From: Prochlorococcus sp. AG-402-M15
Lineage (GTDB): Bacteria; Cyanobacteriota; Cyanobacteriia; PCC-6307; Cyanobiaceae
Assembly (NCBI GenBank): GCA_003216615.1
Contig: QCIP01000003.1
Location: 62,001 to 126,000, forward strand
DNA length: 64,000 bases
Reading direction: 5' to 3'
The position numbers and the translations under genes are program-made. A model generated the notes under the pieces. That model made no database searches. It had not been told where the DNA came from and worked only from the letters and a program-made list of their open reading frames with translations. This document shows positions 41,212 through 51,161 of this stretch, one piece after another (positions within the stretch are counted from its first letter, which is position 1; each line of letters opens with the position of its first letter).

Positions 41212-41769
41212 ATGGATTCAGACCTCACGTCTTTCGATAAAATCGAACAAAAAATTGGTGGATCAAGAAAAATTTCAAACTACATTATTGGTGGGATGCT
41301 GACGATTGGGGGTATTGGTTTTCTTTTGGCATCTATATCTAGCTATACAGGAAGGGATTTATTACCTCTGGGGAATCCCTCAACTTTATTATTTATACCT
41401 CAAGGAATAATAATGGGAGCATATGGAGTAATAGCCAATTTATTAAATTTTTATTTATGGTATTTGGTTTATATTAACTTTGGTTCAGGAAGTAATTATT
41501 TTGATAAGTCATCAAAATCTGTTGAAATAAAAAGGAAAGGGTTATTCAAAGATATTGAAGTTAAATTGAACTTTGAAGAAATAAAATCAGTTAAGCTGGA
41601 TATAAGTGAGGGATTTAATCCTAGAAGAAGAATTGCTTTAGTTCTCAAAGGTAGAAAAAAGCCTCTGCCTCTCAGCGGGGCAGGTGAACTTAAACCACTC
41701 TTGCAAGTTGAAGAAGAGGGAGCTCGTTTGGCTAAATTTTTGAATGTTAATTTGGAGGGCTTAAAATAA
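41212..41769 (+). CDS. ycf4: photosystem I assembly protein Ycf4
   Basis: IGGSRKISNYIIGGMLTIGGIGFLLASISSYTGRDLLPLGNPSTLLFIPQGIIMGAYGV. Confidence 0.95.
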   Translation: MDSDLTSFDKIEQKIGGSRKISNYIIGGMLTIGGIGFLLASISSYTGRDLLPLGNPSTLLFIPQGIIMGAYGVIANLLNFYLWYLVYINFGSGSNYFDKSSKSVEIKRKGLFKDIEVKLNFEEIKSVKLDISEGFNPRRRIALVLKGRKKPLPLSGAGELKPLLQVEEEGARLAKFLNVNLEGLK

Positions 41770-41816
41770 AAAAAAATTTTTTAAAAATATTATCTTTCAT
41801 TCAGGTTTTATTTTTT

Positions 41817-42419
41817 GTGCAAGCTTGTAGTTTCAAAAATGAGATAGATTCAAATTATTACTGTCAAAAACTTAAATTCAGTTGTATCAAGGAGAATAAA
41901 ATAGCTCTTTTTAAAACTTCAAAAGGTGATTTTGAGGTTGAATTATTTGGTGAGGATAACCCAGTAACAGTATCAAACTTTATAGAAAACATAAACAATA
42001 ATATTTATGAGAATCAAAAATTTTATAAAATAATGAATTATTCTCAACTAAAATTTGTACACGCAGGTGTTAATCCAGAAAATTCATTTTTTATTGAACG
42101 AAATCAAACCTTAAATAAAACAAGTCCTTTAATTCCTTTAGAAATAAAATTCCAAAAAGAAATCAAACCAAGATACAAATCTCCAATAAAAAATCCTTCT
42201 GAAACTAAGAATTTAGTTAATATTTTTGAGAGTGGTTCAATCGCTATGGTTAAAAGTGGTAAGAACAACTCTTCCTCTACTGAATTTTTTTTTGTAACTA
42301 ATAAGATTCCAGAACTAGATGGAAGATATTCAATTTTTGGAAAAATTATTAAAGGATTAGATGTACTAAAAAAAATTAATAAACAAGACTTTATTAAGGA
42401 AGTAAAGATATCTAATTAA
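41817..42419 (+). CDS. cyclophilin-type peptidyl-prolyl isomerase, possible lipoprotein
   Basis: [27 protein letters not shown]...[49 protein letters not shown]. Confidence 0.88.
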   Translation: MQACSFKNEIDSNYYCQKLKFSCIKENKIALFKTSKGDFEVELFGEDNPVTVSNFIENINNNIYENQKFYKIMNYSQLKFVHAGVNPENSFFIERNQTLNKTSPLIPLEIKFQKEIKPRYKSPIKNPSETKNLVNIFESGSIAMVKSGKNNSSSTEFFFVTNKIPELDGRYSIFGKIIKGLDVLKKINKQDFIKEVKISN

Positions 42420-42940
42420 ATTTCTAAAGAATATTTGTTGATTTTCAACATTTCTGTATTAACTCCTGAAGAGCGTTTTAGTGCCACTTTGCCAGTTCTT
42501 GCTATCTCAAGAATGCCATAAGGCTCTAGTAATTTCTCTAAAGCAACTAACTTGCCAGGGTCTCCAACTACTTCGAGTGTTAAGGCTATATCTGAAACGT
42601 CAACAACTTTTGCACGGAATATTTGTACTATATCTAAAATATTACTCCTAGTATCTTCTTTTGATGAAACTTTTAGTAACATCAATTCCCTCTCAACAGC
42701 AGCTAGATTAGTAAAATCTACAACTCCAAGAACATTAAATAACTTATTAAGTTGCTTAGTCATTTGTTGAAGAGTTTCATCGTCACCTTCTACTACCATT
42801 GTTAACCTTGAAATCCCTTTGGATTCTGCAGGGCCCACTGCGAGGCTATCTATGTTGAATCCCCTTCTAGCAAAAAGACCTGAGATTCTACTCAAAGCTC
42901 CAGATTCGTCTTCAACAAGAACTGATAATGTATGTTTCAT
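42416..42940 (-). CDS. ilvH: acetolactate synthase small subunit
   Basis: [54 protein letters not shown]. Confidence 0.97.
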   Translation of the reverse strand: MKHTLSVLVEDESGALSRISGLFARRGFNIDSLAVGPAESKGISRLTMVVEGDDETLQQMTKQLNKLFNVLGVVDFTNLAAVERELMLLKVSSKEDTRSNILDIVQIFRAKVVDVSDIALTLEVVGDPGKLVALEKLLEPYGILEIARTGKVALKRSSGVNTEMLKINKYSLEI

Positions 42941-42943
42941 ATT

Positions 42944-43888
42944 TTAAAAGGTGTTTAAATCTCTAATCCATTCATAAGAGATCCTATTAAATACTGAGGG
43001 ATCTTCATCATGGATACAATGACCTGAATTGGATACTATTTTTAATTTTACCCATCTATGGAAATTTGCAATCTTTTTACCAATAAACAAAGGTATGAAA
43101 TTATCTTTCTCTCCCCAAATTAATAAAAAAGGAACTTTTTTTGAGGCGCTTAGTTTGCTTAAAAGGTAGGAAGATTGAAATTTATCATCTCTTGAAGACA
43201 TTCCAATACACATTGCTCTTAATGATCTAGCTGAAGTTCTCCTTAAAACTGGTTTTGTTACCAAATCTATTAGTTCGCGATCAATATTATCTTTTTTAAA
43301 ATAGGCAGAATTTAGTCCCAGTTTTATAACCCCTAATTTGGTTATTAAAAATAAAATAATCTCCAAAGGGAAAAATATAAAAAATATTCTTATGAATCTA
43401 TCTTGAAATTTTTTAAATGATGATTTTTTTTTTATCGACTTTTTATTTTCTTGAATTTGATCTGGCAGAGGAGATGCAATAACTGTTGCAATCTGATCCT
43501 CTAATAAAACAGCACATGTTAAAGCGACTAATGATCCTAGGGAATTGCCAATAAGAATTACTTTCCCAGAATTCTTTGGTCTTATAACCTGTGCAATAAA
43601 GTCTTTCACTTGATTACACCAAATCTCATTATTTAATTTTCCAATTTGTCTTATCCCAGGTTGATCAGAATCTCCAAATCCTATCAAATCTAAAGAATAT
43701 GAGGCGCAATTCCTTTTCGCAAAATATTCTAGATTGTTTCTCCAATGTTTTCGACTGGCGCCAAATCCATGTAGAAAGATAATTGGAATTTCATTGTCTT
43801 CGCCTGAAACACTCCAACAAACTTTAATACCGTTCCAATTCCAATAATTAGGAAAATTAATATTTTTTTCTTTAAAATTATTATTCAT
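42944..43888 (-). CDS. alpha/beta hydrolase
   Basis: PIIFLHGFGASRKHWRNNL, SLDLIGFGDSDQP, VILIGNSLGSLVAL, LLIWGEKDNFIP, SNSGHCIHDEDP. Confidence 0.9.
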   Translation of the reverse strand: MNNNFKEKNINFPNYWNWNGIKVCWSVSGEDNEIPIIFLHGFGASRKHWRNNLEYFAKRNCASYSLDLIGFGDSDQPGIRQIGKLNNEIWCNQVKDFIAQVIRPKNSGKVILIGNSLGSLVALTCAVLLEDQIATVIASPLPDQIQENKKSIKKKSSFKKFQDRFIRIFFIFFPLEIILFLITKLGVIKLGLNSAYFKKDNIDRELIDLVTKPVLRRTSARSLRAMCIGMSSRDDKFQSSYLLSKLSASKKVPFLLIWGEKDNFIPLFIGKKIANFHRWVKLKIVSNSGHCIHDEDPSVFNRISYEWIRDLNTF

Positions 43889-43980
43889 ATATTCAAAATT
43901 TTCAAGATATTTGCATTATCTACTTTTTTAACAAATAAATGTATATTGAATGTAAATTATAGTAATGATTAAATTTTACT

Positions 43981-44079
43981 ATGGCTAAAGAAATTTTTAG
44001 TATTGCGGCAGTTTTTTGGGTACTGATACCAATAGGATTGGTTGGTGGTGCATTATTATTAAAGTTTCAGGGAGATTGA
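43981..44079 (+). CDS. petM: cytochrome b6f complex subunit VII (missing from the ORF track)
   Basis: Own translation: [32 protein letters not shown]. Confidence 0.93.
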   Translation: MAKEIFSIAAVFWVLIPIGLVGGALLLKFQGD

Positions 44080-44136
44080 TTCTCACGAAAACATAACAAA
44101 TTTAGTTATTGTCTACAAATTAAGTAAATCTTAAAT

Positions 44137-45099
44137 ATGAAGATTCTTTTAGTAGGAGCTACGGGGACACTTGGGAGGCAAATAGCTAAGCAAGCTATAG
44201 AAGATGGATATGAAGTTAGATGCTTTGTAAGAAACCCAAGAAAAGCTTCTTTTCTACAAGAGTGGGGTTGTGAATTGACAAAAGGTAACTTGTTGAATTC
44301 TTCTGATATTGAATATGCATTACAAGATATTGAAGTTGTTATTGATGCTGCTACTAGTAAACCAGATGATCCTAGAAGTATTTATGAAATAGATTGGGAT
44401 GGAAAACTCAACTTATTTAATGCTTGTGAATCTTTAAATGTTAAAAGAGTGATATTCCTTTCAATCCTTTTAACAGAGAAATTTAGAAATGTTCCATTAA
44501 TGGACATTAAATATTGTACTGAAAAACTTCTTGAGAAATCTGGTCTAGATTATACAATCTTCAAATGTGCAGCTTTTATGCAAGGAGTTATTGGTCAATT
44601 TGCTATTCCAATTTTAGATAGTCAAGCAGTATGGATGAGTGGAACTCCAACTAAGATCGCATACATGAATACTCAAGACATGGCAAAAGTTATTGTCGCA
44701 GCAGTTAATAATTCAAAAACTCATAGAACATCATTGCCATTGGTTGGCCCCAAAGCATGGGATTCAAACGAAGTCATTTCACTATGTGAAAAATTTAGCG
44801 AAAAGAAGGCTAAAATTTTTAGAGTTTCCCCCTTCCTAATTAGTGTCACTCAAAAAGTAGTTTCCTTTTTCCAAGATTCTTTAAATGTTGCTGAAAGATT
44901 GGCTTTTGCTGAAGTAACTAGTAGTGGAGAATCATTAGATGCTGACATGAGCAAAACTTACGAAATATTGGAACTTAAAAAAGAAGATATGACATCACTA
45001 GAAAGTTATATAAAGGATTACTACCAACAAATTCTTAAGAGATTAAGGGAAATGGAAGCAGATCTAAATATTGAAGAAAAAAAGAGATTACCTTTTTAA
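44137..45099 (+). CDS. ycf39: NAD(P)-binding NmrA-like / Ycf39 protein
   Basis: MKILLVGATGTLGRQIAKQAIEDGYEVRCFVRNPRKASFLQEWGCELTKGNL. Confidence 0.9.
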   Translation: MKILLVGATGTLGRQIAKQAIEDGYEVRCFVRNPRKASFLQEWGCELTKGNLLNSSDIEYALQDIEVVIDAATSKPDDPRSIYEIDWDGKLNLFNACESLNVKRVIFLSILLTEKFRNVPLMDIKYCTEKLLEKSGLDYTIFKCAAFMQGVIGQFAIPILDSQAVWMSGTPTKIAYMNTQDMAKVIVAAVNNSKTHRTSLPLVGPKAWDSNEVISLCEKFSEKKAKIFRVSPFLISVTQKVVSFFQDSLNVAERLAFAEVTSSGESLDADMSKTYEILELKKEDMTSLESYIKDYYQQILKRLREMEADLNIEEKKRLPF

Positions 45100-45154
45100 T
45101 ATTGCAATTTTAAATTTAGATAGTATATTTGTACTATATAAATATTATTGACCT

Positions 45155-45367
45155 ATGTCTGTTTCTAAATCTAAAAATCTTGAACGAAAACTAGATAATT
45201 TTGCAAAAGAAGCAAAAAATGAATTGAATAATGTTTGCGGATCTTCATTATGGGAAAGCCTTGGCTTTGTTTTTTTTGATCAATTAGAAGATTCTGAAAA
45301 AATTGCGAAAGCAAATTTTTACTATGGTCAACTTCAAATAATTAATGAAATTAAATTTTCAATTTGA
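45155..45367 (+). CDS. hypothetical protein
   Basis: 70 aa ORF MSVSKSKNLERKLDNFAKEAKNELNNVCGSSLWESLGFVFFDQLED. Confidence 0.65.
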   Translation: MSVSKSKNLERKLDNFAKEAKNELNNVCGSSLWESLGFVFFDQLEDSEKIAKANFYYGQLQIINEIKFSI

Positions 45368-45458
45368 ATTCAATTTCATATTTTTCGTATGTAATTTTTC
45401 TTAAATCAATTTTGGCTAATCTTTTTCTGATAATATGAACTTAGTAAAAGATTAATTA

Positions 45459-45725
45459 ATGATTGAAACTTCAGGTGTAATAGAAAAAGAGCAGGGAAAT
45501 GGATTTTATTTGGTTACCCTAGAACAACCTGAAGGACATCAATGTTTATGTAGAGCTGCAGGTAAATTGACTAAATTTAGAATTAAATTATTAGCTGGAG
45601 ACAAAGTGTTAGTTGAGATAAGTCCTTATGACCTTTCTAGAGGAAGGATAACTTATAGAGAAAGAAATATAGGGGGTGCTAAACCTTCAACTAATAAAAA
45701 TAACCCTAAGAGGAATAATAAGTAA
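45459..45725 (+). CDS. infA: translation initiation factor IF-1
   Basis: MIETSGVIEKEQGNGFYLVTLEQPEGHQCLCRAAGKLTKFRIKLLAGDKVLVEISPYDLSRGRITYRER. Confidence 0.93.
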   Translation: MIETSGVIEKEQGNGFYLVTLEQPEGHQCLCRAAGKLTKFRIKLLAGDKVLVEISPYDLSRGRITYRERNIGGAKPSTNKNNPKRNNK

Positions 45726-45734
45726 AAAGTTATT

Positions 45735-47111
45735 TTAGATAATATTTTTTATCGCTTCTTTAAACTCACTTCTTTGTTTAACACCTTGCCATTGTTTTTT
45801 TAATAATTTTTCTTTAAAAAGTTGAACTGTTGGTGTGCCGTTAATACCAGCTTGTTTTGCAATATCTTGATCTTTATCAATATCTATTTCAACGCCAAGC
45901 ACTGCACCATCAAGTTCTTTGATTACCCTTTTTAACTGAGGTTTTAAAACATGACATGGGCCGCAGCTTGGGGAACTAAAAATTACTAAGATAGGTTTTT
46001 TACTCTCGTGATAAAGTTTCCTTAATGCATAACTGCCTTTTTGCCATTCAGAATTTGAATCGAAAGTATCTTCATTAACTTCTTCCTCATTAAAATCTGA
46101 TGAATTAAGTTTTTTTTCTGGTTCGGGTGTTTCTCGGACTATAGTTTTTGCTAAGTTTTTCTCGGCAAGCCATCTTTCGGTAGCTAATGCTGCCATGCAT
46201 CCAGTTCCTGCAGCGGTAACTCCTTGTCTCCACTCAGAATCAACAACATCACCTGCTGCAAAAATGCCTTCAATAGATGTTTCTGGCCTTCCTGATTTGC
46301 AAGCAATATATCCTTTATTATCTAAATCAATTTTGTTGCTTAAGAACTTCGTATTTGGTGTATGCCCTATCGCGTAAAAAAGACCCTTTATATTAATTTC
46401 CCCTTTACCTTGTTGAGAGTGAATAGTTTCTATTCTCTCAAGCCATTTAGAACCATCAGCTTTATCAACTTTTGTGTTCCAATGGATTTCTATCTTTGGA
46501 TTAGCTTTTACTCTATCAACCATTGCTGCGCTAGCCCTTAATTTTTCTGATCTAACAATCAAATGCACTTTGCTGCCATACTTTGTGAGGTATGCTGCTT
46601 CTTCACATGCAGAGTCGCCGCCTCCAATAACAGCTAATTCTTCATCTCTGAATTGTGGAGTTGCTCCATCACAAATTGCACAAGCACTTATTCCTTTACT
46701 CCAGAATTTATCTTCATTTATAACGCCTAATCTATTTGCACTTGCTCCAGTTGCAATAATAATTGAGTTAGCTTTTATAGTTCCTTCTAAAGTTTTTAAT
46801 TCAAAGGGATGTGAATCAGTATTTATTGAAACAACATCACTTTCGTATAAATTAGTACCCCATCTTTCCGCTTGAGCTTTCATTAGATCCATCAATTCAG
46901 GACCTAGTACTCCATCTGGGAAACCTGGAAAATTTTCAACAAATGTTGTAGTCATTAATTGCCCACCAGGAATTCCACCAGAATTAAATCCTGTTACGAG
47001 CAAAGGTTGAAGATTTGCTCTTGCTGCATATATTGCAGCTGTATAACCTGCAGGTCCAGAGCCTATAATTACAACATTTTCTACGTTTGAAGTCTTCTCT
47101 TTATTTTCCAT
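45735..47111 (-). CDS. ntrC/trxB: NADPH-thioredoxin reductase with C-terminal thioredoxin domain (NTRC type)
   Basis: TrxB domain VVIIGSGPAGYTAAIYAARANLQPLLVTG, CAICDG redox site; C-terminal FSSPSCGPCHVLKPQL thioredoxin site. Confidence 0.94.
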   Translation of the reverse strand: MENKEKTSNVENVVIIGSGPAGYTAAIYAARANLQPLLVTGFNSGGIPGGQLMTTTFVENFPGFPDGVLGPELMDLMKAQAERWGTNLYESDVVSINTDSHPFELKTLEGTIKANSIIIATGASANRLGVINEDKFWSKGISACAICDGATPQFRDEELAVIGGGDSACEEAAYLTKYGSKVHLIVRSEKLRASAAMVDRVKANPKIEIHWNTKVDKADGSKWLERIETIHSQQGKGEINIKGLFYAIGHTPNTKFLSNKIDLDNKGYIACKSGRPETSIEGIFAAGDVVDSEWRQGVTAAGTGCMAALATERWLAEKNLAKTIVRETPEPEKKLNSSDFNEEEVNEDTFDSNSEWQKGSYALRKLYHESKKPILVIFSSPSCGPCHVLKPQLKRVIKELDGAVLGVEIDIDKDQDIAKQAGINGTPTVQLFKEKLLKKQWQGVKQRSEFKEAIKNII

Positions 47112-47191
47112 TTATTTGCTAATTTCACTACTAATAATAATAAACAAACCCAAATAGTGTAGGGCGGATTTCACTGGATAGACTTATTATT

Positions 47192-47416
47192 TTAATCGTT
47201 GACTTTTTGATCTAATAATTTTTTTAATTCATTTGGGAAATTCAAAACAGAATCTTTTAAATTTTCATTTTTTTCTCCAATATGTAATATCCACTCTCTA
47301 AATTCTTCTGCGATAGCATAACTGTCTTCATATTTTTCTAGAGTATCCATTGCAGAAATTCTGTTGGTAGCCCAACAGGTCGCAATGTCGATCCTTTTTC
47401 TAATGAAATTGTCCAT
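47192..47416 (-). CDS. hypothetical protein
   Basis: 74 aa ORF MDNFIRKRIDIATCWATNRISAMDTLEKYEDSYAIAEEF. Confidence 0.65.
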   Translation of the reverse strand: MDNFIRKRIDIATCWATNRISAMDTLEKYEDSYAIAEEFREWILHIGEKNENLKDSVLNFPNELKKLLDQKVND

Positions 47417-47570
47417 TGAAACTTAAAGGTTGTATATACATAAACACAAAAGAAGGTATATGTATTGTCTAATAAGTTACAACTTTGTACTTCCAAACAA
47501 TAATTTAATCTTTAATTTATATTTGACCCAATTTTTGAATAAATTATAAAGAAAATATAAAGAAATAGGG

Positions 47571-48149
47571 TCAAACTGCCTCGCTATGATTTGCAAGTAG
47601 CCTTTCAACTTCCTCAAAACCCTCTTTAGCTGAATTTATTGCAAGTTCCTCGCTAACTTTTTCTTCTGATATTAATTTTGCGGATATTTTCTTTAAAAGA
47701 GTTTCTTTTTTTTCTCTAAGTGAACTAACAATTTCTTCTTCAATGATAGATTTTATTGCTTTAGAAATTATTTTCTTGTCATTTGCTTCCTCAAATGTGC
47801 CCTGGACTAATTCCTGAATAAATAATCGATGCACCTCACTGCTCCTTAGAAAGCTTTCTGTGGCATTAATAATTCCTTCAACAAGAGCTTCATCAGGTTC
47901 AGAATCATTTTCTGCCAGCTTAAATTCCCAATCTAAATGTCTTCTTTGCCAACCTGCCGAGTGGAGACTAGGCATGACAGTCTGTGAATAAGTATCAACT
48001 GACATTTCATAAATTCTCTCTGCTAATTTCTCGCACCAGTCTTTACCATGCTTTTCTAGATTTTTCTGCATAGCTTGCCTTGGAACAGCATGACCACCAT
48101 GATGACTGTGACATACTCCATCAGGACATTCGATTGCTTTTATACTCAT
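47571..48149 (-). CDS. conserved cyanobacterial hypothetical protein with Cys/His-rich N-terminus
   Basis: 192 aa; MSIKAIECPDGVCHSHHGGHAVPRQAMQKNLEKHGKDWCEKLAERIYEMSVDTYSQTVMPSLHSAGWQRRHLDWEF. Confidence 0.75.
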   Translation of the reverse strand: MSIKAIECPDGVCHSHHGGHAVPRQAMQKNLEKHGKDWCEKLAERIYEMSVDTYSQTVMPSLHSAGWQRRHLDWEFKLAENDSEPDEALVEGIINATESFLRSSEVHRLFIQELVQGTFEEANDKKIISKAIKSIIEEEIVSSLREKKETLLKKISAKLISEEKVSEELAINSAKEGFEEVERLLANHSEAV

Positions 48150-48276
48150 TGGATTATTAAGTGCCTATATATTTTTAATAGCTATTTTTTGTAGAAAAGA
48201 AAATATATTTTTAACAAAAATCCAAGACTTTTGACTTTCTTCAATTTATATTTAGTATGTTAAAAAAATAAATAAA

Positions 48277-49407
48277 TTGACAAAGATACTTATTCCTTCC
48301 GAAACAAGCTCTGGCGAAAGGAGAGTTTCAGCTACACCAGAAGCGGTAAAGAAATTAAAAAGCCTTGATTGTGATGTTTATATTGAAAGTTCAGCAGGAA
48401 AATTATCAGGATTCAGTGACTTATCATATGAAGAATCGGGCGGAAAAATAATAAGTAAATTAGATCAAAAAATTTGGAGTGAAGCTGACCTAATATTTTG
48501 CGTTCAAACTCCATCAGAGGATAATTTAATTAAATTAAAGAAAGGCGCTGTTCTTCTTGGTCTTCTTAACCCATATGGTAATAAGGAGCTTCTCAGGATC
48601 ATAAATAGTAATAAGATTTCAGCTTTATCACTAGAATTGCTTCCTAGGATTAGTAGAGCTCAATCTTCTGATGTTCTTTCTTCACAGGCTAATATCGCTG
48701 GATATAAAGCAGTTCTTTTAGCTGCAAGTGAGTTAGATAGATATTTCCCAATGCTTATGACTGCAGCAGGCACAGTTCAACCTGCCAAAGTAGTCGTCCT
48801 TGGTGGAGGCGTTGCAGGATTGCAGGCAGTTGCGACAGCAAAAAGACTTGGAGCAATAGTATTTGTATCTGATATTAGACCTGCTGTTAAAGAACAAGTA
48901 GAGTCCCTTGGAGCAAGATTTATAGAACTTCCTGAAGTGGACGAAAAACCAGGAGAAGATGGAGGTTATGCAAAAGCTGTAACACCCGAATTCCTTTCAA
49001 AACAGAAGGCTACTTTAACTAAATATCTATCTGAAGCTGATGTTGCTATATGTACTGCGCAAGTTCTAGGTAAAAAAGCTCCTGTTTTAATAGACTCTCC
49101 CATGATTGAAAAAATGAGATCTGGTGCAGTAGTTATTGATTTAGCAGTTTCTCAGGGAGGGAACTGCGAAGGAACAAAATCAAATGAAACTATTATCAAA
49201 GATGGAGTAAAACTTATAGGAGCTGGCGAATTACCCTCATCAGTTCCTTATGATGCAAGTTCACTTTATGCTAAGAACTTAACATCTTTGATTACACCAT
49301 TTATAAAAGATGGTGTAATTAAATTAGATAAAGAGGATGAACTCATTTCTGGATGTTTATTAAGCGATGAAGGAGTTGTTCTTCAAAATAAAGTTTTTGA
49401 AAATTGA
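48277..49407 (+). CDS. pntAA: NAD(P) transhydrogenase subunit alpha, part 1
   Basis: KILIPSETSSGERRVSATPEAVKKL; VVVLGGGVAGLQAVATAKRLGAIVFVSDIRPAVKEQVESLGARF. Confidence 0.96.
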   Translation: MTKILIPSETSSGERRVSATPEAVKKLKSLDCDVYIESSAGKLSGFSDLSYEESGGKIISKLDQKIWSEADLIFCVQTPSEDNLIKLKKGAVLLGLLNPYGNKELLRIINSNKISALSLELLPRISRAQSSDVLSSQANIAGYKAVLLAASELDRYFPMLMTAAGTVQPAKVVVLGGGVAGLQAVATAKRLGAIVFVSDIRPAVKEQVESLGARFIELPEVDEKPGEDGGYAKAVTPEFLSKQKATLTKYLSEADVAICTAQVLGKKAPVLIDSPMIEKMRSGAVVIDLAVSQGGNCEGTKSNETIIKDGVKLIGAGELPSSVPYDASSLYAKNLTSLITPFIKDGVIKLDKEDELISGCLLSDEGVVLQNKVFEN

Positions 49408-49419
49408 GGTTTTAAAATT

Positions 49420-49713
49420 ATGTCTTTTATAAGTCTTCTTTGGGTTCTTTTACTTGGTAGTTTATTAGGCCTCGAGTTAATTGGGAAAGTTCCACCTACT
49501 CTTCACACACCTCTAATGAGTGGAGCAAATGCAATTTCAGGAATAACAATGCTGGCAGCATTGACTTTAATTGTAAAAGCAGGAGAAAATCTGACACTTT
49601 TAATTATTGGTTCAGTTTCTCTTGGATTTGCTCTTTTCAACGTTGTAGGTGGTTTCTTTGTAACTGATCGAATGCTCGCGATGTTTAGCCGTAAACCATC
49701 AAATAAGAAGTAA
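49420..49713 (+). CDS. pntAB: NAD(P) transhydrogenase subunit alpha, part 2
   Basis: GLELIGKVPPTLHTPLMSGANAISGITMLAAL...NVVGGFFVTDRMLAMF. Confidence 0.96.
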   Translation: MSFISLLWVLLLGSLLGLELIGKVPPTLHTPLMSGANAISGITMLAALTLIVKAGENLTLLIIGSVSLGFALFNVVGGFFVTDRMLAMFSRKPSNKK

Positions 49714-49721
49714 TTTTCAAC

Positions 49722-51161
49722 ATGAATCTACCTGAAATCATTAATTTCGTTATTGACCTCCTAGCTGTACTTTTACTAGCTTTGGGAATAAAAGGATTGT
49801 CAAAAGTAAAATCAGCAAGGGATGCTAATAGATTAGCTGCATTTGCAATGTTGCTATCAGTATTAGGATTACTTTCTTATTATTTGGGTACATCTGGAAT
49901 TGCTATTCAGTCTTGGATTTGGATAATAATTGGATCAATCATAGGTAGTTGTTTCGGGGCAATACTTGCAAAAAAAGTACCTATGACCGCCATGCCTGAG
50001 ACAGTCGCATTGTTCAATGGTTGTGGAGGAATGTCATCACTTTTAGTGGCCTTGGGAGTAGCTATTTTCCCTATATCTAGTAGCTTAGAAAATCTTGATT
50101 TTTTTAAGTCACTGATTAACGATGTCTCTATATCTGTTTCTATATTTGTAGGTGCCATAACTTTCACAGGTTCAATTGTAGCAATGGCAAAGTTACAGGG
50201 TTGGTTGTCAACTCCAGGATGGACTCAGAGCAAAGTTAGACATTTTGTAAATATTGTTTTTGCAGTTGCTTCCTTGATAGCCTTTTTTGATTTGATAAAC
50301 GGCAATACAAGTTCAATTTGGCTTTTAGTTATAGTTTCCTCTTTATTGGGCATCGGAGTTACTTTGCCAATTGGTGGCGCCGATATGCCAGTTGTTATAT
50401 CTTTATTAAATAGCTATTCAGGGATTGCAGCAGCAGCAGCAGGTTTCGTTGTTGATAGTCAGCTTTTGATAGTGGCAGGCGCAATGGTTGGAGCGGCAGG
50501 TCTAATTCTTACTCAAGTAATGTGTAAGGGTATGAATAGATCATTGGTTTCAGTTCTTTTTGGAGGATCTTTATCTGCACAAAGTACAGCCTCTTCTGGT
50601 TCAGGAGAGTATACAAATATAACTTCTTGCAGTGTTGAAGAATGTGCATTGACTTTAGAGGCGGCTAATAAGGTAATAATTGTTCCTGGTTATGGTCTAG
50701 CAGTAGCTCAAGCCCAACATACTTTAAGGGAAGTGACAAAAAAACTAGAGCAAAATGGTATTGAAGTTGTTTATGCAATACATCCTGTAGCAGGGAGGAT
50801 GCCTGGGCATATGAATGTACTTTTAGCAGAAGCAGATGTTCCTTACGAACAACTTAAAGAGATGGACCTTGTAAATCCTGATTTTCCAGCAACGGATGTT
50901 GTTTTAGTTTTAGGAGCAAATGATGTGGTTAATCCTCAAGCTAAAAATGATACCTCTTCTCCTTTATATGGCATGCCAGTTCTTGATGTGCAGGAAGCAA
51001 GAACGGTATTTGTAATTAAACGAGGTATGAGTGCTGGTTATTCTGGAATAAAAAATGATTTATTTGATATGCCAAATACCTCTATGGTCTTTGGTGATGC
51101 AAAAAAGGTATTGAATGATTTGATTGGAGAATTAAAGGATCTTGGAGTTGGGGAGAAATAA
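49722..51161 (+). CDS. pntB: NAD(P) transhydrogenase subunit beta
   Basis: VPMTAMPETVALFNGCGGMSSLLVALG; VVISLLNSYSGIAAAAAGFV; PVAGRMPGHMNVLLAEADVPYEQLKEMD. Confidence 0.97.
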   Translation: MNLPEIINFVIDLLAVLLLALGIKGLSKVKSARDANRLAAFAMLLSVLGLLSYYLGTSGIAIQSWIWIIIGSIIGSCFGAILAKKVPMTAMPETVALFNGCGGMSSLLVALGVAIFPISSSLENLDFFKSLINDVSISVSIFVGAITFTGSIVAMAKLQGWLSTPGWTQSKVRHFVNIVFAVASLIAFFDLINGNTSSIWLLVIVSSLLGIGVTLPIGGADMPVVISLLNSYSGIAAAAAGFVVDSQLLIVAGAMVGAAGLILTQVMCKGMNRSLVSVLFGGSLSAQSTASSGSGEYTNITSCSVEECALTLEAANKVIIVPGYGLAVAQAQHTLREVTKKLEQNGIEVVYAIHPVAGRMPGHMNVLLAEADVPYEQLKEMDLVNPDFPATDVVLVLGANDVVNPQAKNDTSSPLYGMPVLDVQEARTVFVIKRGMSAGYSGIKNDLFDMPNTSMVFGDAKKVLNDLIGELKDLGVGEK

